This document shows positions 7,838-16,699 of a stretch of 57,428 nt of DNA, piece by piece. The number at the start of each line of letters is the position of its first letter. Position 1 is the first letter of the stretch. Source of the DNA: Pseudomonas putida (GTDB taxonomy: Bacteria; Pseudomonadota; Gammaproteobacteria; Pseudomonadales; Pseudomonadaceae); the NCBI RefSeq assembly GCF_028682175.1, contig NZ_JANHKS010000036.1, positions 1 to 57,428 of the forward strand, written 5' to 3'. The notes beneath the pieces were generated by a model. The model did not search any database. It saw only the letters and a list, made by a program, of their open reading frames with translations, and was not told the DNA's origin. The position numbers and the translations under genes were made by a program.

Positions 7838-10800
7838 ATGAACCTTCTCAAGCCCCTGGACACTGTGCTCGCAGCCTTCCACCCGGCGGTCAGCGCATGG
7901 TTCACCAGCCGATTTGCCGCTGTCACGCCGGCTCAGGCCCAGGCGTGGCCGTTGATAAAACAGCGCCAATCCACGCTGATCGCCGCGCCCACCGGCTCCG
8001 GCAAGACCCTGACTGCATTTCTGGCGGTGATCGATGACCTGGTCCATCAGGGCCTTGAAGCAGGCGGCGAACTGCCCGAGCAGACCTTCGTGGTCTACGT
8101 CTCGCCCCTCAAGGCGCTGTCCAACGACATCCAGATCAACCTTGCGCAACCGCTGGCGGGCATCACCGAACAGCTCGAACAGCAAGGCCTGCCGGGGCTG
8201 CGTATCACCACCGCAGTGCGCACCGGCGACACCCCGCAGAAAGAGCGTTCGGCGATGCGCAAGCGGGCGCCGCATATTCTGGTGACCACGCCCGAATCGC
8301 TCTACGTGCTGCTCGGTTCGGATTCAGGCCGGCGCATGTTGTCGAGTACGCAAACCGTGATCGTCGACGAGATCCACGCCATCGCCGCCAGCAAGCGTGG
8401 CAGCCATCTGGCATTGAGTCTTGAGCGTTTGCAGGCGTTGTGTGACACGCCGTTGCTGCGGATCGGCCTGTCGGCCACGCAGAAGCCCATCGAGCGAGTG
8501 TCGCGCTTTCTGGTGGGCAGCGATCCGGTCAGCCGGCCATGCGCCATTGTCGATATCGGCCATGCCCGGCCTCGCGACCTGGCCATCGAAGTGCCGCCCG
8601 TGCCGCTGACGGCGGTGATGGCCAACGATGTCTGGGAACGGGTCTACGACAGGCTCGCCGACCTTGCCCGCGAACACCGCACCACGCTGATATTCGTCAA
8701 TACCCGACGCCTCGCCGAGCGCATGGCCCGGCATTTGAGCGAGCGTCTGGGCAAAGACGCGGTGGCAGCCCATCACGGCAGCCTCGCCAAGGAGCAGCGC
8801 CTCGATGCCGAGCAACGGCTCAAGCGCGGCGATCTGCAGGTGCTGATCGCCACCGCCTCGTTGGAGTTGGGCATCGACATCGGTGATGTGGACCTGGTCT
8901 GCCAGATCAGTTCGCCACGCTCCATCGCAGCCTTCCTGCAGAGAGTCGGCCGCTCCGGGCACCACGTCGGCGGCACGCCCAAAGGCCGCCTGTTCGCCAT
9001 TTCCCGCGACGATCTGATCGAATGCGCCGCGTTGCTGGACTGCGTACGCCGTGGCGAACTGGACACCCTGTTGATTCCCCAGGCGCCACTGGACGTGCTG
9101 GCGCAACAGATCATCGCTGAGGTCAGTTGCCAGGAATGGCAAGAGCAGGCCCTGCTGGCAATGTTTCGCAAGGCCTCGCCTTACGCCGAGGTCGATGAAG
9201 GCCACTATCAGGCGCTGCTCGCCATGCTGGCCGAGGGCTACAGCGGGCGTCAGGGCGTGCGCGGCGCTTATCTGCACCGTGACGCCGTGAGCCAGACGCT
9301 GCGCGGGCGACGGGGCAGCAAACTCACCGCCGTCACCAGCGGCGGGACCATTCCGGACAACGCCGACTACAGCGTGATCCTCGAACCCCAGGCGCTGAAC
9401 ATCGGCACGGTCAACGAGGATTTCGCGGTGGAAAGCATCGCCGGCGATATCTTCCAGCTGGGCAATACTTCGTACCGTATCCTGCGCATCGAGGCAGGCC
9501 GGGTGCGGGTTGAAGATGCCCAAGGCATGCCGCCCAACATCCCGTTCTGGCTGGGAGAGGCGCCCGGGCGCAGCGATGAACTGTCCTTTGCCGTCGCCCG
9601 CTTGCAGGCCGGGATCGACCAACAGTTGAGCGAGCATCCTGGCAACCTCAGGCCCTGCATCGACTGGCTCATGAACACCCTGGGCCTCAACGCCGACAGC
9701 GCCGGGCAACTGGTCGAGTACCTGGCGCGCGCCCACGCGGCCCTTGGCGCCTTGCCGTCCCAGGACACGCTGGTGATGGAGCGCTTCTTCGACGAATCCG
9801 GTGGCACCCAACTGGTGATACACACGCCGTTCGGCAGCCGCATCAACCGGGCCTGGGGGCTGGCGCTGCGCAAGCGTTTCTGCCGCACCTTCAATTTCGA
9901 ATTGCAGGCCGCCGCCAGCGAAGACGCCATCGTGCTGTCGCTGTCCACCAGCCACAGTTTTGCCCTGGATGAAGTCTGGCGCTATCTGAACGCCAACACG
10001 GCCGAGCACCTGCTGATTCAAGCGGTACTGGATGCGCCTTTGTTCGGCGTGCGCTGGCGCTGGAACGCCGGTGTGGCGCTGGCCCTGCCGCGTTATGCGG
10101 GAGGCCGCAAAGTCGCGCCGCAACTTCAGCGCATGAAAAGTGAAGATTTGATCGCCACGGTGTTTCCCGATCAGATCGCCTGCCTCGAAAACCTGGTAGG
10201 AGAGCGCGAAGTGCCCGATCACCCGCTCGTCGAGCAGACTCTTGATGACTGCCTGCACGAAGCGATGGACGCCGATGGCTGGCTAGCGCTGCTGCGGCGC
10301 ATGGAAAGCGGCGATGTGCGCCTGATCAGCCGCGACCTGCCAGCCCCCTCGCCACTGGCTGCGGAAATACTCAGCGCCAAACCCTACAGCTTTCTCGACG
10401 ACGCGCCGCTGGAAGAGCGGCGCACCCAGGCGGTGCTCAACCGGCGCTGGAGCGACCCTGAATCAAGCGACGATCTGGGCGCCCTCGACGCAGATGCCAT
10501 CACCGCAGTGGGTCAGGAAGCCTGGCCGCAACCGCAGAACGCCGATGAAATTCACGAAGCGCTGATGAGCCTGGGCTGCATCAGTGGCGCCGAGGCTCGG
10601 GAAAACCAGGGCTGGATGACGTGGCTGGAAAGCCTGGCACGCTGCGGGCGTGCGACCCGTCTGCAAATCACGCCGGAAAATGCCCTGTGGATTCCCCTTG
10701 AGCGCCTGACCTGTTTGCAGGCGCTGTATCCGACGGCGGAAATGCATCCGCCACTGACCGCGCTCGCCGGTTTCGATGAAGCCTGGAATGAAGACGATGC

Positions 10801-12145
10801 CCGGGTGGAGCTACTGCGCGCACGCCTGAGCGGCTTTGGCCCGCTGCCCATTACCGCCATCGCCGGGCCGCTGGCCATGGCCCGGGGCGATGTCGCCCAG
10901 GCACTGGCCCAACTGGAAAACCAGGGCTACGTGTTGCGCGGCCGCTTCAGTCCTGGCGCCAGCGAAGAACAGTGGTGCGAGCGGCATCTGCTGTCGCGCA
11001 TCCATCGCTACACGGTCAAACGCCTGCGCCGGGAGATCGAGCCGGTATCGCTGCAGGACTTCACCCGTTTTCTGTTCGACTGGCAGCACCTGTCCACTTC
11101 GACCCTCAGCCAAGGCAAGGCGGCCTTGCCGGAAGTGGTGGATCAACTGGAAGGATTTTCCGCAGCCGCCGGCGCCTGGGACAGCGACATTCTTCCTGCA
11201 CGCTTGAAGGATTATTCCCCGAGCTGGCTGGATGACCTGTGTCGGTCCGGCAAAGTGGTGTGGATGCGTCTGACCAGCCGCAACAAGGTTGCCAGCGCTG
11301 CATTGCGCAGTACGCCGATTGTGTTGCTGCCGCGCCCACAGGTGCGCTTGTGGAGCGGCCTGACTGAACAGCCCGCGCCCACCGAGCTGTCGTTGCGCGC
11401 CCAGCGGGTGCATGAGGTGCTTTCGACCCAGGGCGCGATGTTCTTCGATGAGCTGACCAGCGAAGCGCACCTGCTGCGCACCGAACTGGAGAACGCCTTG
11501 CAGGAGCTGGTTGGCGCCGGGCTGGTCAACGCCGACAGTTTCGCCGGGCTGCGCGCACTCATCACCCCCGCCAGCAAGCGCGCAGCGCACACCAGCCGGC
11601 GCAATCGTGGGGCGTTCATCGGCGGCATGGATGACGCCGGACGCTGGGCCCTGTTACGCCGGGCGCCCGCGGCGGCATCCGCTCAAAGCCTGGACAGCGA
11701 TACGCTCGAGCACATCGCCATGACCTTGCTGCGTCGGTACGGCGTGGTGTTCTGGCGCTTGCTGGAGCGTGAAGCAGACTGGCTGCCCACCTGGCGCGAG
11801 CTGCTGCGTACCTTCCACCGGTTGGAAGCCCGGGGCGACATTCGCGGCGGGCGTTTCATCGCCGGGCTTGCGGGCGAACAATTCGCCTTGCCCGAAGCGA
11901 TTCCACTGCTGCGCGAAGTCCGCAAGCGGCCACTGGACGGCAGCCTGATCGGCGTCAGCGGCGTCGATCCACTGAATCTGGCAGGCACTTTGTTGCCCGG
12001 CGCCAAGGTGCCCGCCGTGGTGGGCAATCGCCTGGTGTACCGCGACGGCATCCCCATCGCCGCCATCATCGCCGGCAAGCCGCAGTATTGGGGCGAACTG
12101 GAGCAGCAGGTCATGCTCCAGGTACGGAACCGTTTGTTCAGATAG
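7838..12145 (+). CDS. lhr: Large ATP-dependent helicase Lhr
   Basis: A 1435-residue superfamily 2 helicase. Walker A is APTGSGKT (50-57), the DEAH-type box reads DEIH (from residue 176) in VIVDEIHAIAASKRG, motif III-like LSATQ follows, and the second RecA domain carries TASLELGIDIGDVD and QRVGRSGH. The first roughly 850 residues are the Lhr core with winged-helix and beta-sheet modules; the remaining 550 or so are the long bacterial Lhr C-terminal region. E. coli Lhr (1538 residues) moves 3' to 5' on single strands and unwinds RNA:DNA hybrids; its extension has been linked to uracil-DNA glycosylase activity. The ATG at 7838 is chosen from homologous N-termini (MNLLKPLD...FHP), with no clear ribosome site. 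It stands alone between REP pairs. Confidence 0.93.
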   Translation: MNLLKPLDTVLAAFHPAVSAWFTSRFAAVTPAQAQAWPLIKQRQSTLIAAPTGSGKTLTAFLAVIDDLVHQGLEAGGELPEQTFVVYVSPLKALSNDIQINLAQPLAGITEQLEQQGLPGLRITTAVRTGDTPQKERSAMRKRAPHILVTTPESLYVLLGSDSGRRMLSSTQTVIVDEIHAIAASKRGSHLALSLERLQALCDTPLLRIGLSATQKPIERVSRFLVGSDPVSRPCAIVDIGHARPRDLAIEVPPVPLTAVMANDVWERVYDRLADLAREHRTTLIFVNTRRLAERMARHLSERLGKDAVAAHHGSLAKEQRLDAEQRLKRGDLQVLIATASLELGIDIGDVDLVCQISSPRSIAAFLQRVGRSGHHVGGTPKGRLFAISRDDLIECAALLDCVRRGELDTLLIPQAPLDVLAQQIIAEVSCQEWQEQALLAMFRKASPYAEVDEGHYQALLAMLAEGYSGRQGVRGAYLHRDAVSQTLRGRRGSKLTAVTSGGTIPDNADYSVILEPQALNIGTVNEDFAVESIAGDIFQLGNTSYRILRIEAGRVRVEDAQGMPPNIPFWLGEAPGRSDELSFAVARLQAGIDQQLSEHPGNLRPCIDWLMNTLGLNADSAGQLVEYLARAHAALGALPSQDTLVMERFFDESGGTQLVIHTPFGSRINRAWGLALRKRFCRTFNFELQAAASEDAIVLSLSTSHSFALDEVWRYLNANTAEHLLIQAVLDAPLFGVRWRWNAGVALALPRYAGGRKVAPQLQRMKSEDLIATVFPDQIACLENLVGEREVPDHPLVEQTLDDCLHEAMDADGWLALLRRMESGDVRLISRDLPAPSPLAAEILSAKPYSFLDDAPLEERRTQAVLNRRWSDPESSDDLGALDADAITAVGQEAWPQPQNADEIHEALMSLGCISGAEARENQGWMTWLESLARCGRATRLQITPENALWIPLERLTCLQALYPTAEMHPPLTALAGFDEAWNEDDARVELLRARLSGFGPLPITAIAGPLAMARGDVAQALAQLENQGYVLRGRFSPGASEEQWCERHLLSRIHRYTVKRLRREIEPVSLQDFTRFLFDWQHLSTSTLSQGKAALPEVVDQLEGFSAAAGAWDSDILPARLKDYSPSWLDDLCRSGKVVWMRLTSRNKVASAALRSTPIVLLPRPQVRLWSGLTEQPAPTELSLRAQRVHEVLSTQGAMFFDELTSEAHLLRTELENALQELVGAGLVNADSFAGLRALITPASKRAAHTSRRNRGAFIGGMDDAGRWALLRRAPAAASAQSLDSDTLEHIAMTLLRRYGVVFWRLLEREADWLPTWRELLRTFHRLEARGDIRGGRFIAGLAGEQFALPEAIPLLREVRKRPLDGSLIGVSGVDPLNLAGTLLPGAKVPAVVGNRLVYRDGIPIAAIIAGKPQYWGELEQQVMLQVRNRLFR

Positions 12146-12152
12146 CCCCATT

Positions 12153-12250
12153 CCCCGTAGCAGCACGGCTTGCCGGCGGGAGCGGTGTGTCAGGCAGCAT
12201 CTTCGGCGCTGACACACTGCTCCCGCCGGCAAGCCGTGCTGCTACGGGGG
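12153..12250. repeat. REP pair, CGTAGCAGCACGGCTTGCC family
   Basis: A near-perfect inverted pair between the convergent lhr and mscS-like genes; the outer arms CCCCGTAGCAGCACGG and CCGTGCTGCTACGGGG are exact complements. No separate T-run terminator is visible here. Confidence 0.9.
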
Positions 12251-12256
12251 GGAGCG

Positions 12257-14416
12257 CTAAACCGGGGTTTCTGAGCCATCCTTGTTCACCACCGACGTCT
12301 TGCCCGGTAACACCTGCTGCTCATCGCCCTCGTCCATCTGCGAGAACTGGCCGTTGTGCGGGCTCATCACCAGTTGTGGATAAGTCTGCGCGAAACGCAC
12401 GTCGGTGGACTTATCCACAAGGCGTTTGAGTTTGTCGTTGAATGCGCGGCTCACCGCATACTGCCCGCCCGACGAGGTGCGGAACTGCGCAGTGATCACA
12501 ATGCCGTTCATGTCCATGCGATCAAGCCCGAACACCTCGAGCGGCCCTTGCAGCTTGCTGGCCAGCAGGAAGTCGTCGGACACCGCCTGCCCCGCCTCGC
12601 GAATCAGCGAGGTCGCCGAATCCACATCCGAATCGTAGGTGAACTGGAACGAGAAGAACGCATAGGCGAACTGGCGGGACTGGTTGGTCACGGCCTTGAT
12701 CTGCCCGAACGGCACCGAATGCACGAAGCCCTTGCCGTCGCGCAGGCGCAGGGTGCGGATGGTCAGGCTCTCCACGGTGCCCGCATGGCCGGAATCCAGC
12801 ACCACCCAGTCGCCGATGGAGATGGTGTCCTCGATAATGATGAACAGGCCGGTAATCACGTCCTGCACCAATTGTTGCGAACCGAAACCGATGGCCAGGC
12901 CGACCACCCCGGCACCGGCCAGGAGCGGCGCGACGTTGATCCCCAGGTTAGCCATGGTGGTGATGGTGCAGATAACCACCAGGATGATTTTGATCGCGTT
13001 GCGCAACAGCGGCAGGATGGTCTTGACCCGGGTGCTGGGCTGGCGAGAGGACCGGCTGTTGGTCGGCGGCTTCAGTGCTTCCTGGATCGCGGTGTCCATC
13101 ACCACCCAGAGCAGCCAGGTGACGAGAAAGATCAGCCCGATGCTGCTCAACGAGTCGCTGATGACCTTGCCCAGTGCATTGCGTTGGGCGAACTCGAACA
13201 GCGAGAAGCCCCAGATCCGGCCCAGGATCTCGATGAACCCGATTGCCAGCGCAATGCGCAGTACCGCGTGCAACAGGCTCAGCAATCGCTCTTTGTAGAC
13301 CCGTTCGGTGCGCGCCTCTGCCGGTTTGAACATGTGCTGGAACAGGGTGCTGAGAAACACCGTCCCGATCAGCAGCACGGTGGTCAACAATGCGCAGCGC
13401 AGAGCCTCCTGGCTGTCTTCGCCGGCACCGATCAGGTTGACCGCCGACACCAGAATCATCAGCAGGATCGGCAAATGCCACAGGCTCGAGAAAATCTTCA
13501 AGGTCTGCTGCAGCGCCGGTCGGGCCAGGCGCGCGCTCAGAGGCCGATTGCGGATCAGGTGCGCCACCGGTCTGCGCATGCGAATGACGACAATGCAGAA
13601 CATCACCGACGCCATGAGCCCGGTGAACGCCGCGATGCTGGTGGTCACGTTGCCGCCGAACTGCCGGGAAATCTGCGGGCTGGTCAGGGCGTCGCTCAGG
13701 GCGGCGAGAAATCCGATGATGAACAGTGGGTGTGGCGCATAACCCCGAATGATCTTCACCGCCGGGCGTTTGTGCCCGGAGTTGAACAGCACGATCACCG
13801 ACATCAGCACCGACGTGGAGAAAATACCGCTGCTGGTCGCATAAGCGAAGCACAGCGCCAGCGCCCGGCCAATCGAAGGTGACATGAAATGACTGACGTA
13901 CAGCGTCAGCGGCAGGCACACAAGCGCCGGCAGCGTGAACGGCAGCACGTAGCCCAGCACACCCACCGTGCGCTCCCGTTTTATCAGCAACCGATGCCGC
14001 GACAGGCGCCCGACGACAAACATGGCAATGCGGTTTATCAACAGGAAGGTGCCGATCCACACCACCGACAGAATGAGGAAGTCCCCCAGGATGCTCCAGG
14101 GTGACCGGGTCAGCGGCTTGCTGACCAGCGTATCGATTTCATCGGCTGCGCGGTCGGCACGCAGGCGCCAGGAGTCGATCAGGTTGCCATCCAGGTCGAG
14201 CTTGTCCTGGACGCTGTCGATGCTGGAACTGATGGCACCCAGCAATCCGCCCTTGACCAGCAACTCCGGTTTGGCGGGCTCCGCCGCAGGCGCAGGGTCT
14301 GCCGGCGCGGTGGACTGGGCGGTGCTGGCCGCAGGTGCAGGGTCGGCGGCCGATACGTGAAAACTGCTGACGCAAAGCATCAGGCACAGGACAAGGACGG
14401 ATTTGAAGTTCGACAA
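12257..14416 (-). CDS. MscS-family mechanosensitive channel (YbiO-like)
   Basis: A roughly 719-residue inner-membrane protein with a signal peptide (SNFKSVLVLCLMLCVSSFHVSA), an Ala/Pro-rich periplasmic linker, about ten hydrophobic segments and the MscS core. The pore helix reads NVAPLLAGAGVVGLAIGFGS, followed by QQLVQDVITGLFIIIED and the beta domain with VRTLRLRD-like TIRTLRLRDGKG. It should open on osmotic downshock. Size and layout resemble E. coli YbiO (741 residues). The TTG at 14416 is preferred because AAGGAG lies upstream and the signal peptide follows at once. A GTG at 14428 and an ATG at 14548 are alternatives. Confidence 0.88.
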   Translation of the reverse strand: MSNFKSVLVLCLMLCVSSFHVSAADPAPAASTAQSTAPADPAPAAEPAKPELLVKGGLLGAISSSIDSVQDKLDLDGNLIDSWRLRADRAADEIDTLVSKPLTRSPWSILGDFLILSVVWIGTFLLINRIAMFVVGRLSRHRLLIKRERTVGVLGYVLPFTLPALVCLPLTLYVSHFMSPSIGRALALCFAYATSSGIFSTSVLMSVIVLFNSGHKRPAVKIIRGYAPHPLFIIGFLAALSDALTSPQISRQFGGNVTTSIAAFTGLMASVMFCIVVIRMRRPVAHLIRNRPLSARLARPALQQTLKIFSSLWHLPILLMILVSAVNLIGAGEDSQEALRCALLTTVLLIGTVFLSTLFQHMFKPAEARTERVYKERLLSLLHAVLRIALAIGFIEILGRIWGFSLFEFAQRNALGKVISDSLSSIGLIFLVTWLLWVVMDTAIQEALKPPTNSRSSRQPSTRVKTILPLLRNAIKIILVVICTITTMANLGINVAPLLAGAGVVGLAIGFGSQQLVQDVITGLFIIIEDTISIGDWVVLDSGHAGTVESLTIRTLRLRDGKGFVHSVPFGQIKAVTNQSRQFAYAFFSFQFTYDSDVDSATSLIREAGQAVSDDFLLASKLQGPLEVFGLDRMDMNGIVITAQFRTSSGGQYAVSRAFNDKLKRLVDKSTDVRFAQTYPQLVMSPHNGQFSQMDEGDEQQVLPGKTSVVNKDGSETPV

Positions 14417-14592
14417 AACGCAGGTCACTCCTTGTGTGTTGAGGAACGCGGGCTTGGGCTGAGGGAAATCAGCGCCCCAAAGAACTGATCGAATTTCATC
14501 CAGCAAGTTCGCTTCGAGGGCAAAACCTTCATCTGCGTCGCCAGCCATTGATCGCGTCGGCAGGAATTTTTCTTAAACCACCTTGACCAGGG

Positions 14593-14606
14593 AGAACGAT
14601 CGTTCT
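14593..14606 (+). promoter_or_regulatory. Perfect palindrome, likely TetR-family operator
   Basis: AGAACGATCGTTCT is a perfect 14-base palindrome ending 11 bases before the TetR-family gene start. Its position suggests autorepression. It also lies in the divergent region upstream of the mscS-like gene, but about 180 bases from that start. Confidence 0.7.
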
Positions 14607-14617
14607 ACCTTAAAAAC

Positions 14618-15196
14618 ATGAACACACCGACGACAGACACACGGGAAAAAATCCTCGCCACCGCCGAGCGGCTGATCTACGAGAACGGCATCCACGCCAC
14701 CGGCATGGACCTTCTGGTGAAGACCTCGGGCGTGGCCAGAAAAAGCATCTACCGTTACTTCGCCACCAAGGACGAAGTCGCCGCCGCCGCGCTCAACGCC
14801 CGCGACGTGCGCTGGATGCAGTGGTTCAGGACCGAGTCCGACAAGGCGCAAACGCCCCAGGGGCGAATCCTCAACATGTTCACGGTGCTCAAGGGCTGGT
14901 TCGAATCCGAAGGGTTTCACGGCTGTGCCTTCATCAACACCGCAGGCGAAGTGGGCGATCCGAACGACCCGATCCGGCTGATCGCCAGGCTGCACAAACA
15001 GAAGCTGCTCGATTACACACAGGAGTTGTGCGAGCAACTGAACATCGAACATCCGTCAGCACTGGCCACCCAGTTGCTGATCCTGATGGAAGGCGCCATC
15101 ACCATGGCTCGTGTCATGGGGGACTACCGGGCCGCCGACAGCGCAAGGGACGTTGCGCAGCTGTTGCTGAAACAGGCCTTGCCTCACGCGCGCTGA
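14618..15196 (+). CDS. TetR-family transcriptional regulator
   Basis: A 192-residue regulator. The helix-turn-helix lies at about 10-56 (TREKILATAERLIYENG ... ARKSIYRYFATKDE). The C-terminal domain has the FHGCAFINTAGEVGD motif seen in TetR regulators next to oxidoreductase or stress genes. A perfect palindrome sits in its own leader. The downstream DUF1348 gene begins 63 bases after its stop in the same direction, so it is the likely co-regulated target. The inducer is unknown. Confidence 0.9.
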   Translation: MNTPTTDTREKILATAERLIYENGIHATGMDLLVKTSGVARKSIYRYFATKDEVAAAALNARDVRWMQWFRTESDKAQTPQGRILNMFTVLKGWFESEGFHGCAFINTAGEVGDPNDPIRLIARLHKQKLLDYTQELCEQLNIEHPSALATQLLILMEGAITMARVMGDYRAADSARDVAQLLLKQALPHAR

Positions 15197-15259
15197 AGGC
15201 CTGCGCTTCAAGAACGCTCCACTAAACGCCGTATCCACTGACCGTCTGGAGGCTCTGCC

Positions 15260-15736
15260 ATGTCCACTGCCCAAACTCGTCCGCCACTTCCCCCTTTTAC
15301 CCGTGAGTCAGCCATCGAAAAGATTCGTCTGGCCGAAGATGGCTGGAACAGCCGCGATCCCGAGAAAGTCTCGCTGGCCTACACCCTGGACACCCAGTGG
15401 CGTAACCGCGCCGAATTCGCCACAAATCGCCAGGAAGCCAAGGATTTCCTCACCCGTAAATGGAAGAAGGAGCTGGATTACCGGCTGATCAAGGAGCTGT
15501 GGGCTTTCACCGACAACCGCATCGCCGTGCGTTACGCCTACGAATGGCACGACGACTCGGGCAACTGGTTCCGCTCCTACGGCAACGAGAACTGGGAGTT
15601 CAACGAAGACGGCCTGATGCACCGCCGCTTTGCCTGCATCAACGACATGCCGATCAAGGAATCGGAGCGCAAGTTCCACTGGCCGCTCGGCCGCCGCCCG
15701 GATGATCATCCGGGGTTGTCGGATCTTGGGCTGTAA
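15260..15736 (+). CDS. DUF1348 / NTF2-like (SnoaL-type) protein
   Basis: A 158-residue soluble protein with the cone-shaped NTF2-like fold typical of DUF1348: FTRESAIEKIRLAEDGWNSRDPEKV at the start, then AYTLDTQWRNRAEF, RKWKKELDYRLIKELW, and the ending HWPLGRRPDDHPGL. NTF2-like proteins hold small hydrophobic molecules and some are isomerases or hydratases, but DUF1348 itself has no settled reaction. A GGAGG-type site precedes the ATG. The TetR gene just upstream suggests induction by a small toxic compound. Confidence 0.88.
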   Translation: MSTAQTRPPLPPFTRESAIEKIRLAEDGWNSRDPEKVSLAYTLDTQWRNRAEFATNRQEAKDFLTRKWKKELDYRLIKELWAFTDNRIAVRYAYEWHDDSGNWFRSYGNENWEFNEDGLMHRRFACINDMPIKESERKFHWPLGRRPDDHPGLSDLGL

Positions 15737-15745
15737 CCACCCCAT

Positions 15746-15830
15746 CCCGTAGCAGCACGGCTTGCCGGCGGGGGCGTCAGATCAATCGCCCCCGCTGGCA
15801 AGCGGAGCGCCGCCCGGCCGGGCTGCTACA
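15746..15830. repeat. REP pair with degenerate right half
   Basis: The left half CCCGTAGCAGCACGGCTTGC is standard. The right half (from about 15787) keeps CGCCCCCGCTGGCAAGC and GGCTGCTAC but has about 15 extra GC-rich bases between them, so it no longer matches the canonical inverted unit. Confidence 0.8.
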
Positions 15831-15959
15831 CGTTCTACTTTTACGAACGTTTTCACGCAATAACCCGTAAGTCATTCGAACGACATCCGCGCAACATGGC
15901 CCTCAGATTCAGCCGCACCTTCGCGACTGACCCACTTGCCAATCATCTGAGGCCACACC

Positions 15960-16634
15960 ATGAAATTCTATTTCCACCCTTCGCCGAACCCGATGAAAGT
16001 CGCCCTGCTGCTCGAAGAGTTGCAAGTGCCTTACGAGCTGATCGGCGTGGACACCTTCAAGGGCGAACAGCACCTGCCCGCCTTCCTCAAGATCAACCCG
16101 AACGCCAAGGTGCCAGCCCTGGTCGATGGCGACGCGACCGTGTTCGATTCCCACGCCATCCAGTTGTACCTGGCGCAGAAACACCAACGCTTCCTGCCGA
16201 CCACTGCTGCAGGCAATGCCGAGCTGCTGTCCTGGCTGCTGTTCATCGCCACCGGTCTGTCACCCTTCTCGGGCCAAGCCGTGCACTTCCTGCACCACGC
16301 CCCGGAAGCCCTGCCGTACGCCCGCAATCGCTACTTCAAGGAAGTCGAACGTCACTACAAAGTGCTCGACAACAAGCTCGCCACTTCGCGCTACCTCGCC
16401 GGTGACCAATACAGCATCGCCGACATGGCGCTGTGGGGCTGGGCCAACTACGCCGGTTACATCCTCGGCGAAGCGGGCCTGAGCGGCTACCCGAACGTCA
16501 AACGCCTGGTTGATGAAATCAGCGCACGCCCTGCCGCGCAACGTGCCCTGGGCCTGAAAGAGAAACTGGTGCTCAAGGCCGAGTTCGACGAAGAAACCCG
16601 TCGCGCCCTGTTCCCGCAAAACGAAGCGCAGTAA
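15960..16634 (+). CDS. Glutathione S-transferase (Nu/YfcG-like)
   Basis: A 224-residue cytosolic GST. Residues 1-80 form the thioredoxin-like domain with FHPSPNPMKVALLLEE and KVPALVDGDATVFDSHAI, giving the cis-Pro (VPAL) and the glutathione gamma-glutamyl site (DS). Residues about 88-205 form the helical domain ending SIADMALWGWANYAG. The SPNPMK stretch at the active site resembles the TPN motif of Nu-class enzymes such as E. coli YfcG, which have disulfide-bond reductase activity. It is followed in the same direction by a secreted hydrolase. Confidence 0.9.
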   Translation: MKFYFHPSPNPMKVALLLEELQVPYELIGVDTFKGEQHLPAFLKINPNAKVPALVDGDATVFDSHAIQLYLAQKHQRFLPTTAAGNAELLSWLLFIATGLSPFSGQAVHFLHHAPEALPYARNRYFKEVERHYKVLDNKLATSRYLAGDQYSIADMALWGWANYAGYILGEAGLSGYPNVKRLVDEISARPAAQRALGLKEKLVLKAEFDEETRRALFPQNEAQ

Positions 16635-16646
16635 CGCGCAGGTTCT

Positions 16647-16666
16647 GGCCGGTCCCTCGACCGGCC
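16647..16666 (+). other. Stem-loop between GST and hydrolase genes
   Basis: Perfect 8-base arms GGCCGGTC and GACCGGCC with the loop CCTC, 13 bases after the GST stop. No T-run follows, so it is more likely an mRNA stabiliser or weak pause than a full terminator. Confidence 0.6.
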
Positions 16667-16699
16667 GGAGCACAACATCATCTTCCTCCAGAGGTCATC

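Noticed and set aside
8324..10258. A 644-codon frame on the minus strand inside lhr, and similar frames opposite the mscS-like gene
   Set aside because: High-GC shadow frames of a well-supported coding sequence; composition is unlike a real protein (rich in Gln, His, Arg).
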